Shown: piece by piece, positions 45,291 through 57,760 of the stretch | Position numbering within the stretch: position 1 is the stretch's first letter | Layout: every line of letters starts with the position of its first letter | Source: Phytophthora colocasiae | Taxonomy: Eukaryota > Oomycota > Peronosporomycetes > Peronosporales > Peronosporaceae | Length of the DNA stretch: 64,000 nucleotides | Direction of reading: 5' to 3' | NCBI GenBank assembly: GCA_018806915.1 | Contig: JAGKQI010000090.1 | Span: forward strand, 992,001-1,056,000 | Program-made: the position numbers and the translations under genes | The notes under the pieces: model-generated | What the model saw: only the letters and a program-made list of their open reading frames with translations | Databases searched by the model: none | Told to the model about the DNA's origin: nothing

Positions 45291-48200
45291 ACCCTTCTCG
45301 GACCGAGAGTGGTTTACATTGTTGATGTCCGGGTTGCGAATATCGGCGAAGGTATAAACGTGCTATTGGGAATGGGATTCATGTTCGCTGCTGGTCTGAG
45401 GATCAGCGTCCGTGAGGGACTGGTATCTATGCCAGACGAAGTCGTGGTGATGATGTGCAGCTGGGAGCCTGGTGATCATATCGGCAGGAACAGGTCCATC
45501 AGACCAAGTGAAGCTGTACTCCTGAGGCCTGGTGAAGAATTCGTTGTTCGCATTGACTATGGTCCGACGAACCCACAACGAGAAGTCGTGTGGGCGGGAC
45601 GTGGAGATCGTTGGGTGACTCAGCTGATTTATGCAGCCCGGTCGTGGCCTGTGGCGGTGCGCGTGGTGAACATCTCTGACAAGAATACTTGGGTGAATGA
45701 ATTTTCGGATGTTGCAAGGATTGTGGAGTATGGATTTTTCCCACGACATGGTCGCTTTGTACGGCCAGGCTCTGCAGCCTACCGTGACTGGAAAGTTTTG
45801 ATTCTGGAGAACACTCCGTCACCCGAGACGAAGAGACGTCTGAAGGCCGAAGCGGACTTGGAGGATATGATACCTCAACCTCCGTGTGTGGATCACCCGG
45901 TATACCCGTGGCCAACTAAGATCTTACAGCGCCCAAGGCTGGACAATGCTCGAGTACAGTTTGTGAGGCCTACTTCAGTCCCACGAACAAAACGAGTTCG
46001 TTTCGCTTTGGATGTGGCTACGCAGACAGATGACTGGGTGGATGCCGGAAAAGAGGAGACCCGAGATACCGGTGTGGACACCGGAGATCTGGAAGTGGCA
46101 TCAGAGAAAACGACTCCGAAAGACTCCGGAACCACGTCTGGAATGTCCAGTAACATTATCGAGGATGAAGTCACCCTGAGTGTTTCTGGTGAACTGTCCA
46201 TGGGAGATGAGGATCCGACAGACTGTTCATGGGACATCCCACTTCAGAGTATGCCAGGCACCCCTGTGGAAAAGCTCCGAGCTGAGTACGAGCGATGCAT
46301 GCGAGTCACGAATGAGGAATTGGATCTGGAACCCGGTGTATACATACGGGAAGGAACAGAGCTACTCTCTCAATTACGCGACCAGCTGGTTATGTTACCT
46401 GAACTGGAAGATCTGACTCCCGAATGCGACATCGACAAAGCTGACGTAGGAGTACCCGGGAAAACGACACCGGAAATGGAGCAGAAACTCAGGGATATCT
46501 TGAAGTATCACCGGAAAATCTTTCTGGGAGATGGCAATGCCGCACCTGCCCCGGCAAGGGGCGTGGTCTGTGACTTGGACGTGGGAGACGCTAAGCCTGT
46601 TGCCCAACGCCCGAGGTCCGTTGCCCCTCACCTAATGATCAAGGTGTACGAACTGTTGAAGAAGCTCCTGGAGACCGGACTCATCGAGTACTCGACTTCG
46701 CCTTGGGCACCACCAATAGTGATTGTTCTCAAGAAGAATGGTGTGGATATACGCATGTGCATTGATTATCGCGTGGTGAATGGTTTTATCCAGTTGTCGC
46801 GTTATCCGTTGCCCCTGATAGACGATCTGTTGATTGGTTTTGAGGCAGCACTGTGGTTTATGAGTCTGGATATGGCGAGTGGTTTTTGGGCTATTCGAAT
46901 GACGGAGCGTGCAAGGCTGATCTCAGCGTTCATCTGCCCATTTGGACACTTCCAGTGGGTAAGAATGCCCTTCGGTCTGAAGAACGCGCCCCTGGTATAC
47001 CAGGCGATGTTGGATAACTGCTTGTGGAGGTTCGTGCGATTGTCACCTGAAGAGGAAGCCGACGTTGATCCTGATGTGTTAGAATTCCTGAAGTTAGAAC
47101 CCCAGAACTCTGATATACATGGTCTGATGTCTGGTGAACAACTTCAGAACTCTGATGGACACATGCCAGAGATTTCGGTGCTCACCGACAAAATGACTGT
47201 CTTTCAGAGGAACATCCCAGTCCCGTCCTTCATGGGACCGGTACTCGGTCGAAGTTCCTACATTGACGACATTGCTCATGGGGCGCCCACCTGGGATCAA
47301 CTTTGTAAAGACCTGAACGCCTTGCTCTTCAGACTCAGATACTGGAACATTTCTGTGAGCTTGCCCAAGAGCGAGTTCGGGAAGCTGACGATTCCTTATC
47401 TGTCGCATGAGATCAGTGCTGAAGGACTGAGGGCTACACCGAAGATCGTCAAGGGAGTGGAAGAATTGCCGTTTCCGTCGACACTCAAGGGAGTACAGAG
47501 TTTCATGGGAAGTCTGAATTACTACAACAAGTTTATCGAAGACTTACCGGTGATCGCTGCTGTGCTCTACGAGTTGTCTGATGAACAGATTCGCGCTGGT
47601 CGAGATTTGGCTCGAGCGAAGAAAGCCTTTGAGATTCTGAAGCGCAAGATTGTCTCGACACCGCTTCTCAGACACCCAGATCGCACCAGGCCTTTCGTTA
47701 TTATACCTCATGCGAACCCGTGGGCTGCTTCAGCCGTCTTAGGACAGGAGTATGATGGAGTGATACACCCCGTACGGTTCACTGGACGTGTGCTGAATGA
47801 GGCAGAACTCCGGTATCACATTGCAGAGAAGGAAGTCATCGCGATCCTCAGGGTTCTGGAGAGCTTTCAGGCTCTGGTAAACACGAGTCCCGTGATCACG
47901 GTGTACACCAGACATTCGGTGCTGAAATGGCTCCTGTCATCCAGTTCGGCTGATGGTCGGAACGTGAAGTGGGGATTGAAGTTGTCACATTGGAACTTGG
48001 AGATTCGCAGGATCCAGCGAGATGAAGATGGTCTCCCGGCTATTCTTGGAGCGGGCATCACACCCCGTAAACACCTCGATGAGGTCTCTGAAAACCTCAT
48101 CCCCGTCAAGGGGCGAGTCAAACCTCCAGCACCCATTAGCGTGGAGATGCTAGAGGCTGATTACCGAGGTTGTGTTCTAAGTTTTGATGGTGCCGCCAAG

Positions 48201-48590
48201 ACATCCACTCGCCTGGGAAGCTGCGGATGTGTGCTCTGGGAGCTCCCGGGGTGGAACATCCTGGAAGCCCAAGGGTTCACTCTGAAAGATGTCACTGTGA
48301 ATGACTCAGAGTACTGTGGTCTGATCAATGGATTGAAGTTAGCTTTGGAACGTGGTATCCGAGACTTGGTGGTTGTCGGAGACTCTCGTATCGCTATCCA
48401 GCAAGCTCAAGGACTGATCAATTGTAATCAGCCGAACCTGCAGCGGAAATTGGCCGAGTTTGAGTCTCTGAAGGTCAAGTTCCAGTCTCTAAAGTTAGTG
48501 CACGTGAAGCGTGAGTTCAACCAAGCAGCTGATTATCTGACGTCCACGTTCTTGGCGAGTCTTGGCAGGTCCAAGACCCTGACGAACTGA
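45291..48590 (+). pseudogene. Element E pol: protease remnant, RT, dual RNase H
   Basis: One frame from 45258 to 48590. Starts with the second half of the protease (LGPRVVYIVDVRVANIGEG, VLLGMGFM) without the DTG motif. Linker GRGDRWVTQLIYAARSWP; RT with PIVIVLKKNGVDIRMCIDYR, LDMASGFWAIRM, FGLKNAP and catalytic YIDDI at 47259-47273; Ty3-type RNase H/connection (IIPHANPWAASAVLGQEYDG, AEKEVIAIL); plant-type RNase H (LSFDGAAKTSTRLGSCG, VNDSEYCGL, VVVGDSRIAIQQAQG, REFNQAADYL, with Asp, Glu, Asp, Asp all kept). A shift near 48545 ends the frame. Confidence 0.9.
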
Positions 48591-50497
48591 CTCATCTGAA
48601 ACTGGTGTCCAAGATCCCAGAGAAGTTGATGAAGCCTCCCGAAGGGGTGTCTTCTGAAGCCCCGAACGATGTTCACCAGACCTCTGGTGAACATGATTGT
48701 ACACCGGAGATGGATGACCCAGGGCCAGAGTCTGCGCCCCTGCCTCATGCTGCCAAGGTGCTTGTTGCCATCACTCGTGCACGCAATCAGGAAGAAGCAA
48801 ACCCACCAGATGACGTGGAGGCTCGTGAACCTATGGGCCCACTGGAGTTTCAGGAAGAACGCTGGCGGAGGATCAAAGTCCACCAGACTCAAGATGTTCA
48901 TCTGGCAGAACTCATCAAGTTCCTTAAGGGTGACGTGGGAGATCTACCACGACCCCGAGTAAGGAAGCTAGCCAGGATTGCCGATGATTTCATCTTAGAT
49001 TCCAGAGACGTTTTATACCGCCTCAGCCGTGCTACCAGAGAACGTCCGAGAGATATGGTTGATGAACTCAGACTTGTGGTTCCCAGAGACTTGCATGCTG
49101 ATATGCTGCACTATGCTCATGGGGATTACCAGGGTGCTCACCAGGGAATCAAACGTACGTTCGAGAAACTGAGCTCCGAGTTTTACTGGATTGGTATGTA
49201 CGCTGATGTGGAAAGGTTCGTCAAGGAGTGTACGGACTGTGCAAGTGGCAAGGGGCGTCCCCCGAATCCTGGACCGTCGCCCGGCAACATCGAGCCCAGT
49301 CGACCTTTTGAAGTGGTGTCCATGGATTTCGTGACACACATGCCAAAGTCTGTCAGAGGCAACACGTTCCTGTTGTTGTTCCAAGACATGTTCTCAGGCT
49401 ATGTGATGTGCAAGCCTATGAGTATTACTACGGCCCAAGATGTCGCTGAGGCCTATGAGGAACGTGTCTTCCGGAACTTCGGAGCTAGTTCCCTGATACG
49501 CCATGATCAAGATCCTCGATTCATGAGTGAAGTGTTCAGGTGTTTCCGGGACCTGCTGGGAAGCAGACAGCGAGCGACGTACCGTCCCCAGGCGAACGGC
49601 CAACAAGAGCGGTCTGTTCAGACGGTCGTGCGCGCCATCAAGGCCTATATCGCCGAAGCTGACCAGAGTGACTGGGACGATCACGCCGAACGCCTGATGT
49701 TCGCATTGAACACCTCCTTTGATGCGACCCGTCTGGAAACACCTTTCTTTCTGGTGCACGGATGGGATGCTCATGGGACTGTGTCCGCGATGCTTGGTCC
49801 AAAGCCTTCTGGTGTACAAGAGCGCACTGCTTATGAGTGGCGTCGGAAGATGCAGCGGGATTACAGCTACGCTCAAGCCTGTGATGAAGAACTTCAGAAG
49901 AAGGCCAAGCGGGAGCGTTCTGAAGAACAGACCCGAAAGTGGAAGGAGTTGTCGGAACGTCTGAAGTCCGGATTTGCCGTCGGTGATGCCGTGTGGCTAT
50001 ACATCCCCAAGGTACAAACGGGGTTGAGTCGGAAACTCGCACACATGTGGCATGGTCCTTTCCGGATTGAGGAGATGTTGGATGATTTTCGTGTGAAACT
50101 GAAGGTCGAGGACACCGGGTATCGGGTGAACCCTTGGGTTCATATAAGTCGCCTGAAGCCGAGAGCCTTGTTTCCTAGAAGACCGACTGTGGAACTTGAT
50201 GTCCAGGAGGATGATGACTTTGATGCAGCACTGTTGCCAGAAGACAGTTGGGAGCCCGACACCGAGAATGATGAATACGAAGTGGAAAAGATACTAGACA
50301 CTCGGTGGAGCAAGCGTACCAGGACCTCCAAGAGACTTCGCGAATACCTGGTCAAGTGGAAGGGGTACGACGAGACAGAGTTGCTACCCTTGTCAAAGCT
50401 GAACTGTGGCGCTTTGTTATATGAGTTCAATCAGAGCGCGCGAGCGCGAGCTCGTTTCCAGGCAATGCAAGCTGGAGACGATCACCCCAGAGTCTAA
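48546..50497 (+). CDS. Element E integrase and chromodomain
   Basis: Open to TAA 50495-50497, reached from pol only by a frame change near 48545. Zinc finger HYAHGDYQGAHQGIKRT with CTDCASGKG; DDE residues in VSMDFVTHMP, RHDQDPRFMS and NGQQERSVQTVV all present; C-terminal VWLYIPKVQTGLSRKLAH; MWHGPFRIEE; chromodomain EYEVEKILDTRWSKRTRTSK, EYLVKWKGYDE, LLYEFNQ; ends AGDDHPRV. This is the most complete integrase of its type in the window and serves as the reference for the broken ones in A and B. The first ATG in this frame (48605) is internal to the polyprotein. Confidence 0.9.
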
Positions 50498-50883
50498 ACT
50501 CTAAAACCTAATCTGAAAACTCTGGTGAACATCACTGTTCACCGGGCGATGTATTTCAGAGATGAGGTGTCTGAGAGACATGTCTTTCGGAAATGCGATT
50601 TCGGGGATACGTGACTCCCAGAGATGGTGATTGTTATGTGAATTTGTATGGAGATGATTTTGTGGTTGTGTGTGTATGATGGAATTTTACGAAGTGGATT
50701 ATGATGATGCTATGAGAAGAAGATTACTGAACGACATGTGAGGATGTTAAAGGAGAAGGTCGTCGGGGAACTATATTTGGAATTGTTTACTACGCTACGA
50801 TATGCAGACGACTAAGTTGTTCTGGAAGAAGAAGTGTAGTTCCCCGGAGATGTCGTGAAGAGTACACCAGGCTTCTGGCGTAC
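50498..50883. other. Spacer between convergent genes of element E
   Basis: 386 bp, AT-rich, non-coding in appearance, with AGAGAC/CTCTG words. Equivalent to the spacers at 439-822 and 13450-13710. Confidence 0.55.
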
Positions 50884-53800
50884 TTACTTCAGAGAGACAG
50901 GATTTTCGGCGCGTTCAGCGGGCGTCAGAGCTTGTTTCCGGAGATCGGATGGCACGAATTCCATCCAGTCCTTGTCGGAAGACGCTGTGGCCCACTGCGT
51001 GCGCGCTGGTTCAGCTGCGTCGATAGCTTCAAGCTGCTTGCGTAAGCTCAGACACTTGGGACCTCCGATGTCACGAGCACGCGGGTCTTGCCAGATCCAT
51101 GGGCAATATTTGTCTGGGATCTTCCAGATACCAACTCGAACATGACCGTCTCCGGGAAATCCTTGTGTTTCAGAATCTTGGATACTGTCCCTTGATACTG
51201 GCGTAATAGAGATGCACGTCGGAGCCCACGTTCCTTGTGCTGTTCACCGGACAGCAGGTCTTCATCGGGATCTATTATCACCCAGTGAGTGCGTTCCCAC
51301 AGCGCTTGAGCGTGCTTGCGCATGAGAGACGCGAGTTCTTCAATGTCCGCCTGAACCAAAAAGGGACAGAGGTCTTCACGCCGGTGAAAGTACAGCTCGG
51401 TCCGACGGTTCTGGTACATGACGTCCCAGGGCGCTGGCACTTCGTCCAGCAGAGCTTGGTATTTCTTGGAATTCCAGCGTTTCTTCAGGCGTGCCAGACT
51501 GTGTCTGTGGGGCTCGAAGTCTGGGAACCCGGGAGTCTGCCCGATGGCCGTCTTGGTGTCACTGGTCGGCTGGACCGGGATACCGTAGTACAGCCACGAC
51601 GAACAATGTGTGTCCGGGGCCTCGATTGTCAGCAGCTCCTTCGGTGTCAACGAATTGTACGACTTGGACACCAGACTTGACTTCCGGAGTTTACCAGAAG
51701 GTCGCTTGCCCGAGGAACTCTTAGGCGACTTGGAGTCTTGAGACTTCTTGTCCTTGGAACTTGACTTGGGCGAACCACCGGACTTCTTGCTCTTGGGACT
51801 TGACGTGGAAGTGCCACCGGACTTCTGACTGCCTGACTTGGATCGGGATGCTTCGTGCACACTATCCCGCTTGGACTTCTTGGTGGGGATTATTGGACCC
51901 GAGTCATCCGAATCGCTGGACTCGTAGTCCCGTGTACGCTTGTTGCCGGCGTGCGAATGATCATCAGACTCATCGTCGGCAGAGTCATCGCTGTTGCCGC
52001 TCGACTTTTCGTCGTCAGAGCCACTGTCGCTAGACGCAGATTCTTGTTCACCAGACTCCTTGAAGTCCGGGTCCTTCTGAGGGTCATCCTCTGTGGACTC
52101 AGGCTCACGGATAGGATACGGGACGTGAGCATCCAGTGTCTCCCAGACCGGTGGCTACACATCGTTCTTCTGAAGACGGCGCAGTTCCTCCTCAGCCATC
52201 TTGTAATACGTCTCTGGGACGTACGAAGTCCACGGGGTCTGATTCAGCTTGCGCCAGTACATCATGCTCACTAGCATTTGTACCAAGGGGCGCCCCGTGA
52301 ACAGGCTGTGGGCAGGCTTGTCAGTGCGCAGCCACTTCATCGCTGTCTCGTAAGAAATGCCGGCGAGGAGAGCCAAGCGCAAGTCTGGACGAACTTCTTT
52401 CCAGACGACTCCAGCCGGTAACATAGTGTGAACTGCGTCCTTGGACACCGGAGACTTGGCGTTCGCCGGACGCACCGAATCGATGCCGGGCGTGTAGTTC
52501 TTGGGGCGATCCTGAGGAACACGAACCCGATGTTTCCCAGAAGGTCGGGTAGGCTTGGGTGGCGGAGAACCGGAAGATTTGGTTGACCTGGTAGGCGACC
52601 CAGACTTGTTCACCAGGCGAGTGCTTGACTTCTCGGAGCTGCCAGCATGCCCACCGGAGACCGTCACACCACTGCCAGCACCTGTCAGATCCAGCACTTT
52701 GGTCGATGTTTTGGCCGCTGCTGCTTGATCGGACCGATGTTTAGCCAGACGCTTGGAGAAGTCAGGGATTTCTGCCTTGCGCTGATCCATCGCAGTCACG
52801 TTGATGATGGTGTCCCAGTCTCCAGGCGGCGCCTTGCCCTCTTGGAAGTTCACCAGAAACTCCCGAAGACGCACCCAACTGCCGTTCAACTCCCCGTGTT
52901 CAAACAGGTACTCCAGAAAACCCCAGGAGTCTGTGGCTGTGGTCGTGGGGCGAGCCTTCAGCAACCGGACCTCCGCTTGAGAGTCCTCCAGGCGTTCTTC
53001 CAAGCTCGACTTCTCGGCCTCCAGGGCATCTATCTGATCCTGATAGTGCGACGCGAGGTTCTTGGACTCCGCGTTCACACGATCTTCGATCTCACCAGCG
53101 GTACGCCGGGCGTCCAGTACTTCGTGACGCCAATACTGGCAGTTGAAGACCCATTGACGCTTGAGATCTTCGGACTCGTTCTGAATGGCGGCTATGTCCA
53201 CCAGAGGTGCGCCGCCCTGGGACTCTACTTGGAGTCGAAGCCGACGGTGAGCGCCAGCCATCTGCTTCAGGTAGCCGGACGTCTTGTACACCCGCTCAGC
53301 GAGACGCTGATGAGGGAGGTGTAGGAGGATTGCCGCCAACTCCCGGAGAACATCAACGGACCCCATGTGTGCTTCAAGGCTCATGCGGTCACGACTATCC
53401 ACGTGGGGAACAAGCATCTGACTTTCGGTGAAGTCGGGGATGACACGCTCGAGCTCCGAGATGTCGGCCGGCGTGAAGCCCTCGAGGCCCACCAGAACAC
53501 CAGGCCCACCATAGATGTTCGCGATGTGGTTGCCCACACGGAAGTCCTCGGCGAGCGCTGGAACACCAACCAGAAATGGCTGTCCTTCAGGTCTTGGTTC
53601 AGGATCCACCCAGTTGGAGGGGACGTTAGACTTCTCTTCGTCCAACAGTTGTTGCCCAGGCCCAAATAGATCGTCCACCTCGGTGGTGGAGAGGACGTGG
53701 GGCCCTCTGGGGAACGAAACTGCGACGCCCGAAGAAGGACTCACAGAAGCGGAAGTCGCAGACGCGTCAGGCATGTTCACGTGCTCATCGCCGTCAGCAG

Positions 53801-53972
53801 CATCAACGCCCTGCTTCGGAGCGGCGGACGCGCTCGACTGTGAGGCTGGGGCGCTTGAGCTGCCACCAGGTGATGCGGGGATACCGTCACCACCACCTCG
53901 CGATGCTGTGGATGCCGAAGCGGGCCCAGTGCCCGAGGCGTTGCCAGTAGTAGGAGCCGATGGAGAACCCAT
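50884..53972 (-). pseudogene. Antisense-ORF protein of element E, one stop and one shift
   Basis: About 1,030 codons opposite to gag-pol. Start chosen at 53972 (MGSPSAPTTGN), like MSADSPSTF in A; an in-frame ATG at 54173 would add 67 residues. Open to a TAG at 52157-52155, after which the SAME frame continues through an acidic Ser-rich stretch to 51048; a one-base loss near 51140 shifts it to the frame ending TAA 50886-50884 (PWIWQDPRARDIGGPKCLSL). Features: Ser/Ala/Pro-rich N-terminus; coiled coil (QIDALEAEKSSLEERLED); MMYWRKLNQTPWTSYVP, shared with A; Lys/Ser repeats; WLYYGI; ALWERTHWV. Not recognised; homologues at 13711-16544 and 1-438. Confidence 0.78.
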
Positions 53973-54216
53973 GGTTGCTGGATCTTCTTCTGACTTGCGT
54001 GTCAGAAAGGAAATCGGGATGTGGCCGTTTGTGGGATACGACAGTTGGCTATTTCTGAGTCTGATGGAATCAGACTGAGCGACAGGACACCAGAGACTCT
54101 GAAATCCCGGAAGTTTTGAGAGCGTCACAGCTACACTATGTTCACGGGACCTCTGACGTACTGTCCTGGCCATGATGCTCAGTTTGGAGAAAGTTCCGCA
54201 CTGACGAATTATGACC

Positions 54217-54228
54217 AGGAGGGGCGGT
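54217..54228 (+). other. Polypurine tract of element E
   Basis: AGGAGGGGCGGT directly before the 3' LTR, like GAGAGGGACGGT in A. Confidence 0.8.
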
Positions 54229-56108
54229 TGACACGTTGCTAATTACGATTTTTCGAGTGGATATGGACGTAACGCTGTGATGTGATTGGATGTATACTGG
54301 GTTGTGGGAGAAAGGGAGATGTGGGACGAGGTTATGTCCCGTGCGACAATAATGGATCTGTGGAAGAACACCGCTATAAATATTAACCTTCACCTGTACT
54401 GCAAAGGGGCCCAAGAGATCAGAAGTGTTCCTCGGAAAAGTGCACAAACTCCGAGAGACAATAGCACTCAGTCTGACCACCGGACTTTCCCCGACGATGA
54501 GTGCCTAAAGGTTGGCAGAAAGTCTCTCAGAAGAACGTATCTCTGAGAGACCTCATCACGTTGCCGTCCTGTGTGACGATGATGGTTCAAGGAATATAAT
54601 TATACCCACAAGATACCAAGTATCGCGCACCGGACGTAGCGCACCCCGCGCATATCCCAATTGGACTTCGTGCGTTGTAGCATACGTGCTCCGCACCTGA
54701 AAGCACTCATGGATTTCTGGTATCACGCATGGAAACTCTGATACCACACCATGAAGTCTGACGTACATGAGTCCGACGTACATGAAGTCCGACGTACATG
54801 AGTCTGACGAACATGATTCTGGTAACACAAGTCTGATGTGTCCGGCTTATATACAAGCAATATTCCAGACATCACCAGTTTCCGATGAACAGACTCCGAC
54901 GTACAAGACTCCGATGAACAGACCCAAGTGTCACGACTCTGGTATTTACGACTCTGATGTACATGATTCCGGAGTACATGGTTCCGATGAATACGCCTCC
55001 GACGCACATGATTCCAGACCCTGACGAACAGGATACCAGACTCTGACACTCTGAAGTCCACCCCATACTGAAACCAAGTGTACCCAACACGACCTCACGC
55101 AATCAAGTGAAACGCAACCTGCTCATCCCTGTAATGACATCATTAAGTGTCGACTCAACAAGATCCGCTGTACCGACTACCATAGTGAGCCCAAGTGAAG
55201 ATTCCTGAGTTATACTGAGACCAAGTGTATATGAGAATATGGAAGATAGAAGACAGAGAGATACGAGATATGTAACCAGAGTTCAATTTTCCCTGTTGTA
55301 ACGAGTTCGATTTGCTTTGTTATAACAAGGTCGTCTGCCTGCTGCTTCCCGTAAGTATTAGGCCACGACAAAGCTTTGAGTCGTGTGATCTCTCACCTAT
55401 CAAGCCCCTTTAGGTGGAGATCAGCGTAACGTAGAGACCTGAGAGGACCCACCTATTCCGTTTACTAGTTGGGTCGTTTGTCTTGTCTCTAGCGGTAGCC
55501 CATTTCAGATTGTACGTTTGGACAGGTTTTGGGAGCTAGACAGTCGCTCTCAAGACGCTCGGTAGACTGTTATATAACTGATAGTGTATTGGTTTATTTT
55601 CCCTCTATATATTAGAGGGTGGTGCGCGAAATTACGGGAATACCAGATAGACCAGGTGTCTGGTGAACATTTCCCTAGTTGACCTGGAGAACTAGCCCAC
55701 TGCTCAAGGGCCAGGAAAGAATAAGAGCAGCTACATATTTGTATATCGGAACTCTATATTGCGGTTATCTCGGAAGTCTAGTGACAGGACTTCCCATTGT
55801 ATTAATTTCTCTTTTTCTTTCAGAAATCTCTGGTGTACACAAGTGTTCACCGGAAAACGTTCGACTCCCAATCGCTCCTGTGAGGACCAGAAGGACATCC
55901 GACGGTCTACGCAAGGAACCCTCACTCTCACCAACACTCCCACGACCCCGGCGAGGGTCTCATTACCAAGACAACGAACCTACGAGGACAGCACAAGGTA
56001 ACACACGCCCACCTTGCTGTGCGACTCTGGTATCACTACCGATAGTCACACTTCCAAGTTCACTGTACGCCCCTGCACCGCGATAAAAGTTGCACCGACT
56101 TCGCGACA
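54229..56108 (+). repeat. Element E 3' LTR
   Basis: 1,880 bp, TGACACG to GCGACA, followed by CTTC. Matches 40836-42715 apart from roughly ten scattered differences, for example GAGTGGATATGGACG against GAGTGGGGTGGACG near the start. Confidence 0.93.
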
Positions 56109-56546
56109 CTTCTTGCGAAGCGAGGTGAATTCCTTGAGAGGAATTCGGTGCTGTGCTAGAAGCACGCACCTGGCAACAGAGAGGTTGCCTTGAAAGAGAG
56201 GTTCTTTCTGAACCAAGGCCCGCTCATAGGCGCCTTTGGAGGTATGGCCCCCTATGAGAGGACGTGGGTCCTGGAGCTGCTCGAGATACGCAGCAGCTCC
56301 CGAGCCTTGATCGGGCGGGTAGTATCCCCGCTGGTGGGCAGAGTCCTCATCGTGTTGATGAGACTCACGTGCGACCGTTGGTGCGGTGCGCATTGGCTGT
56401 TGAGCAGCCTGAAAGAGCTCTTGCTGCTCATCGAGATCGTTAGTGATCTCTTGGGGCTCGCGTATGAGCCCCTCCTCCTCATCGGCGTCGTCATCGTCGA
56501 CGTCGTCGGGGCCGAAGATCTCTTCGAGCTCCCTTCTCCTTGTCAT
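56109..56546 (-). pseudogene. Antisense ORF of element D, first copy, N-terminal side
   Basis: Minus strand from about 56546: MTRRRELEEIFGPDDVDDDD, SLVQKEPLFQGNLSVAR-like codons, to TSLRKK at 56109, where E interrupts. The start of the protein is lost at the duplication join. Continues at 40835-40050. Confidence 0.65.
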
Positions 56547-56570
56547 GTCTTGACAAGGAGATTCACGTTC

Positions 56571-57760
56571 GGCAGCTGAAGGCTGCCGAACGGAATTATC
56601 CCGTTCACGACAAGGAACTCTTGTTGATGAAGTATGCCCTTGTCAAGTTCAGGGTGCATCTTCTGGGCTCAAGGCCCTTTGTGGTCTATACGGACCACGC
56701 GTCCTTGCGGACAGCCATCCATACGCCGCACTTATCGCAGCGGATGGCGCGTTGGCTGTCATTCTTCGCGGAGTATAACTTCCGCGTTGAATACAAGCCT
56801 GGCAAGCTCAACACGCTTGCCGACGCTTTGTCGCGCAGGCCCGACTATGAGTTCGCTCATATTAGTCGGGCCACGACGGATCTTTACGATCGAATACGCT
56901 TGGCGTATCGGGACGATGACACCCTCGCCCCTATTGTGCGGTATTTGTCCGCTGGCACGGATGCCAAGGTCGAATGGCTTACGCCTCGACAGCGGGCACG
57001 GCTCCACCACTATGAGTGGGCCGATGGCCTGCTCCACTATCGGGTGGAGCCCGGGGATCCTCCGCGAGTCGTTGTTCCGAACGACGAGGATCTGAAGTAT
57101 GATATACTTCACGAGGCACACGATGTGCCTTCGAGTGGCCACTTGGGCCGAGAGAAGACCTATCATGGGGTCTCTCTGATGTTTTGGTGGGCCCACATGT
57201 ACAAGTGGGTGGCCAAGTACATCAAGACATGTGAAACATGTCAGCGCGTGAAGCCTGCGGGGCACGCGTCGGCTCCGCTGCAGAGCCTGCCAGTCCCACT
57301 GGACTGCTGGAAGTCGATGAGTCTCGACTTTGTCTTCGGCCTTCCGGCCGATGACCAGAAGAACACCGGCATTGTGGTGTTTGTATGCCGGTTGAGCAAG
57401 ATGGTGCATCTTGCTCCGGTCTCTGAGACCATTACCGGGGAACAAACTGCGAAGTTGTTCCTTGATAGCGTATTCCGCTATCACGGGTTGCCTGAGACTG
57501 TTGTCTCTGACCGCGACCCGCGGTTTACCGCTGCGTTTTGGAAAACGCTGTTCCAATTGCTAGGAACACGGTTAGCGATGTCAACAGCGGACCATCCGCA
57601 GACCGATGGTCAGACTGAGCGCGTCAACCGAGTGGTTGAAGACGTGCTGCGCAGTGTTTGCGCTGAGGCGCCGCGCTCTTGGTCAGCGCAGCTGCCTATG
57701 GTTGAGTTTGCACTCAACAACGCGGTACAGCGTCAACGGGGTTCACGCCGTTCTACTTGA
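56571..57760 (+). pseudogene. Element D RNase H end and integrase, second copy
   Basis: Duplicate of 38551-39700 and less damaged: RNase H (VHDKELLLMKYALVKFR, LADALSRRP), zinc finger (HLGREKTYHGV, CETCQRVKPAG), DDE residues (MSLDFVFGLP, VSDRDPRFTAAFW, GQTERVNRVV) in one frame. It ends at 57760 through a one-base loss after LNNAV that the first copy shares, so this damage is older than the duplication. Confidence 0.88.

Larger units (their letters stand above)
40836..56108 (+). mobile_element. Element E: Chronos-like Ty3/gypsy, complete with both LTRs
   Basis: 15,273 bp inserted in the antisense ORF of element D, with 4-bp duplication CTTC. In order: LTR 40836-42715, PBS 42718, gag 42808-45280 (no capsid or knuckles), protease remnant, RT, RNase H, second RNase H to about 48560, integrase and chromodomain to 50497, spacer, antisense gene 53972-50884, polypurine tract, LTR 54229-56108. 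The LTRs differ at about ten positions by eye in 1,880, so insertion is recent. About 2.2 kb covering capsid, nucleocapsid and the protease active site is absent compared with B, so it depends on helper proteins. Confidence 0.93.
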
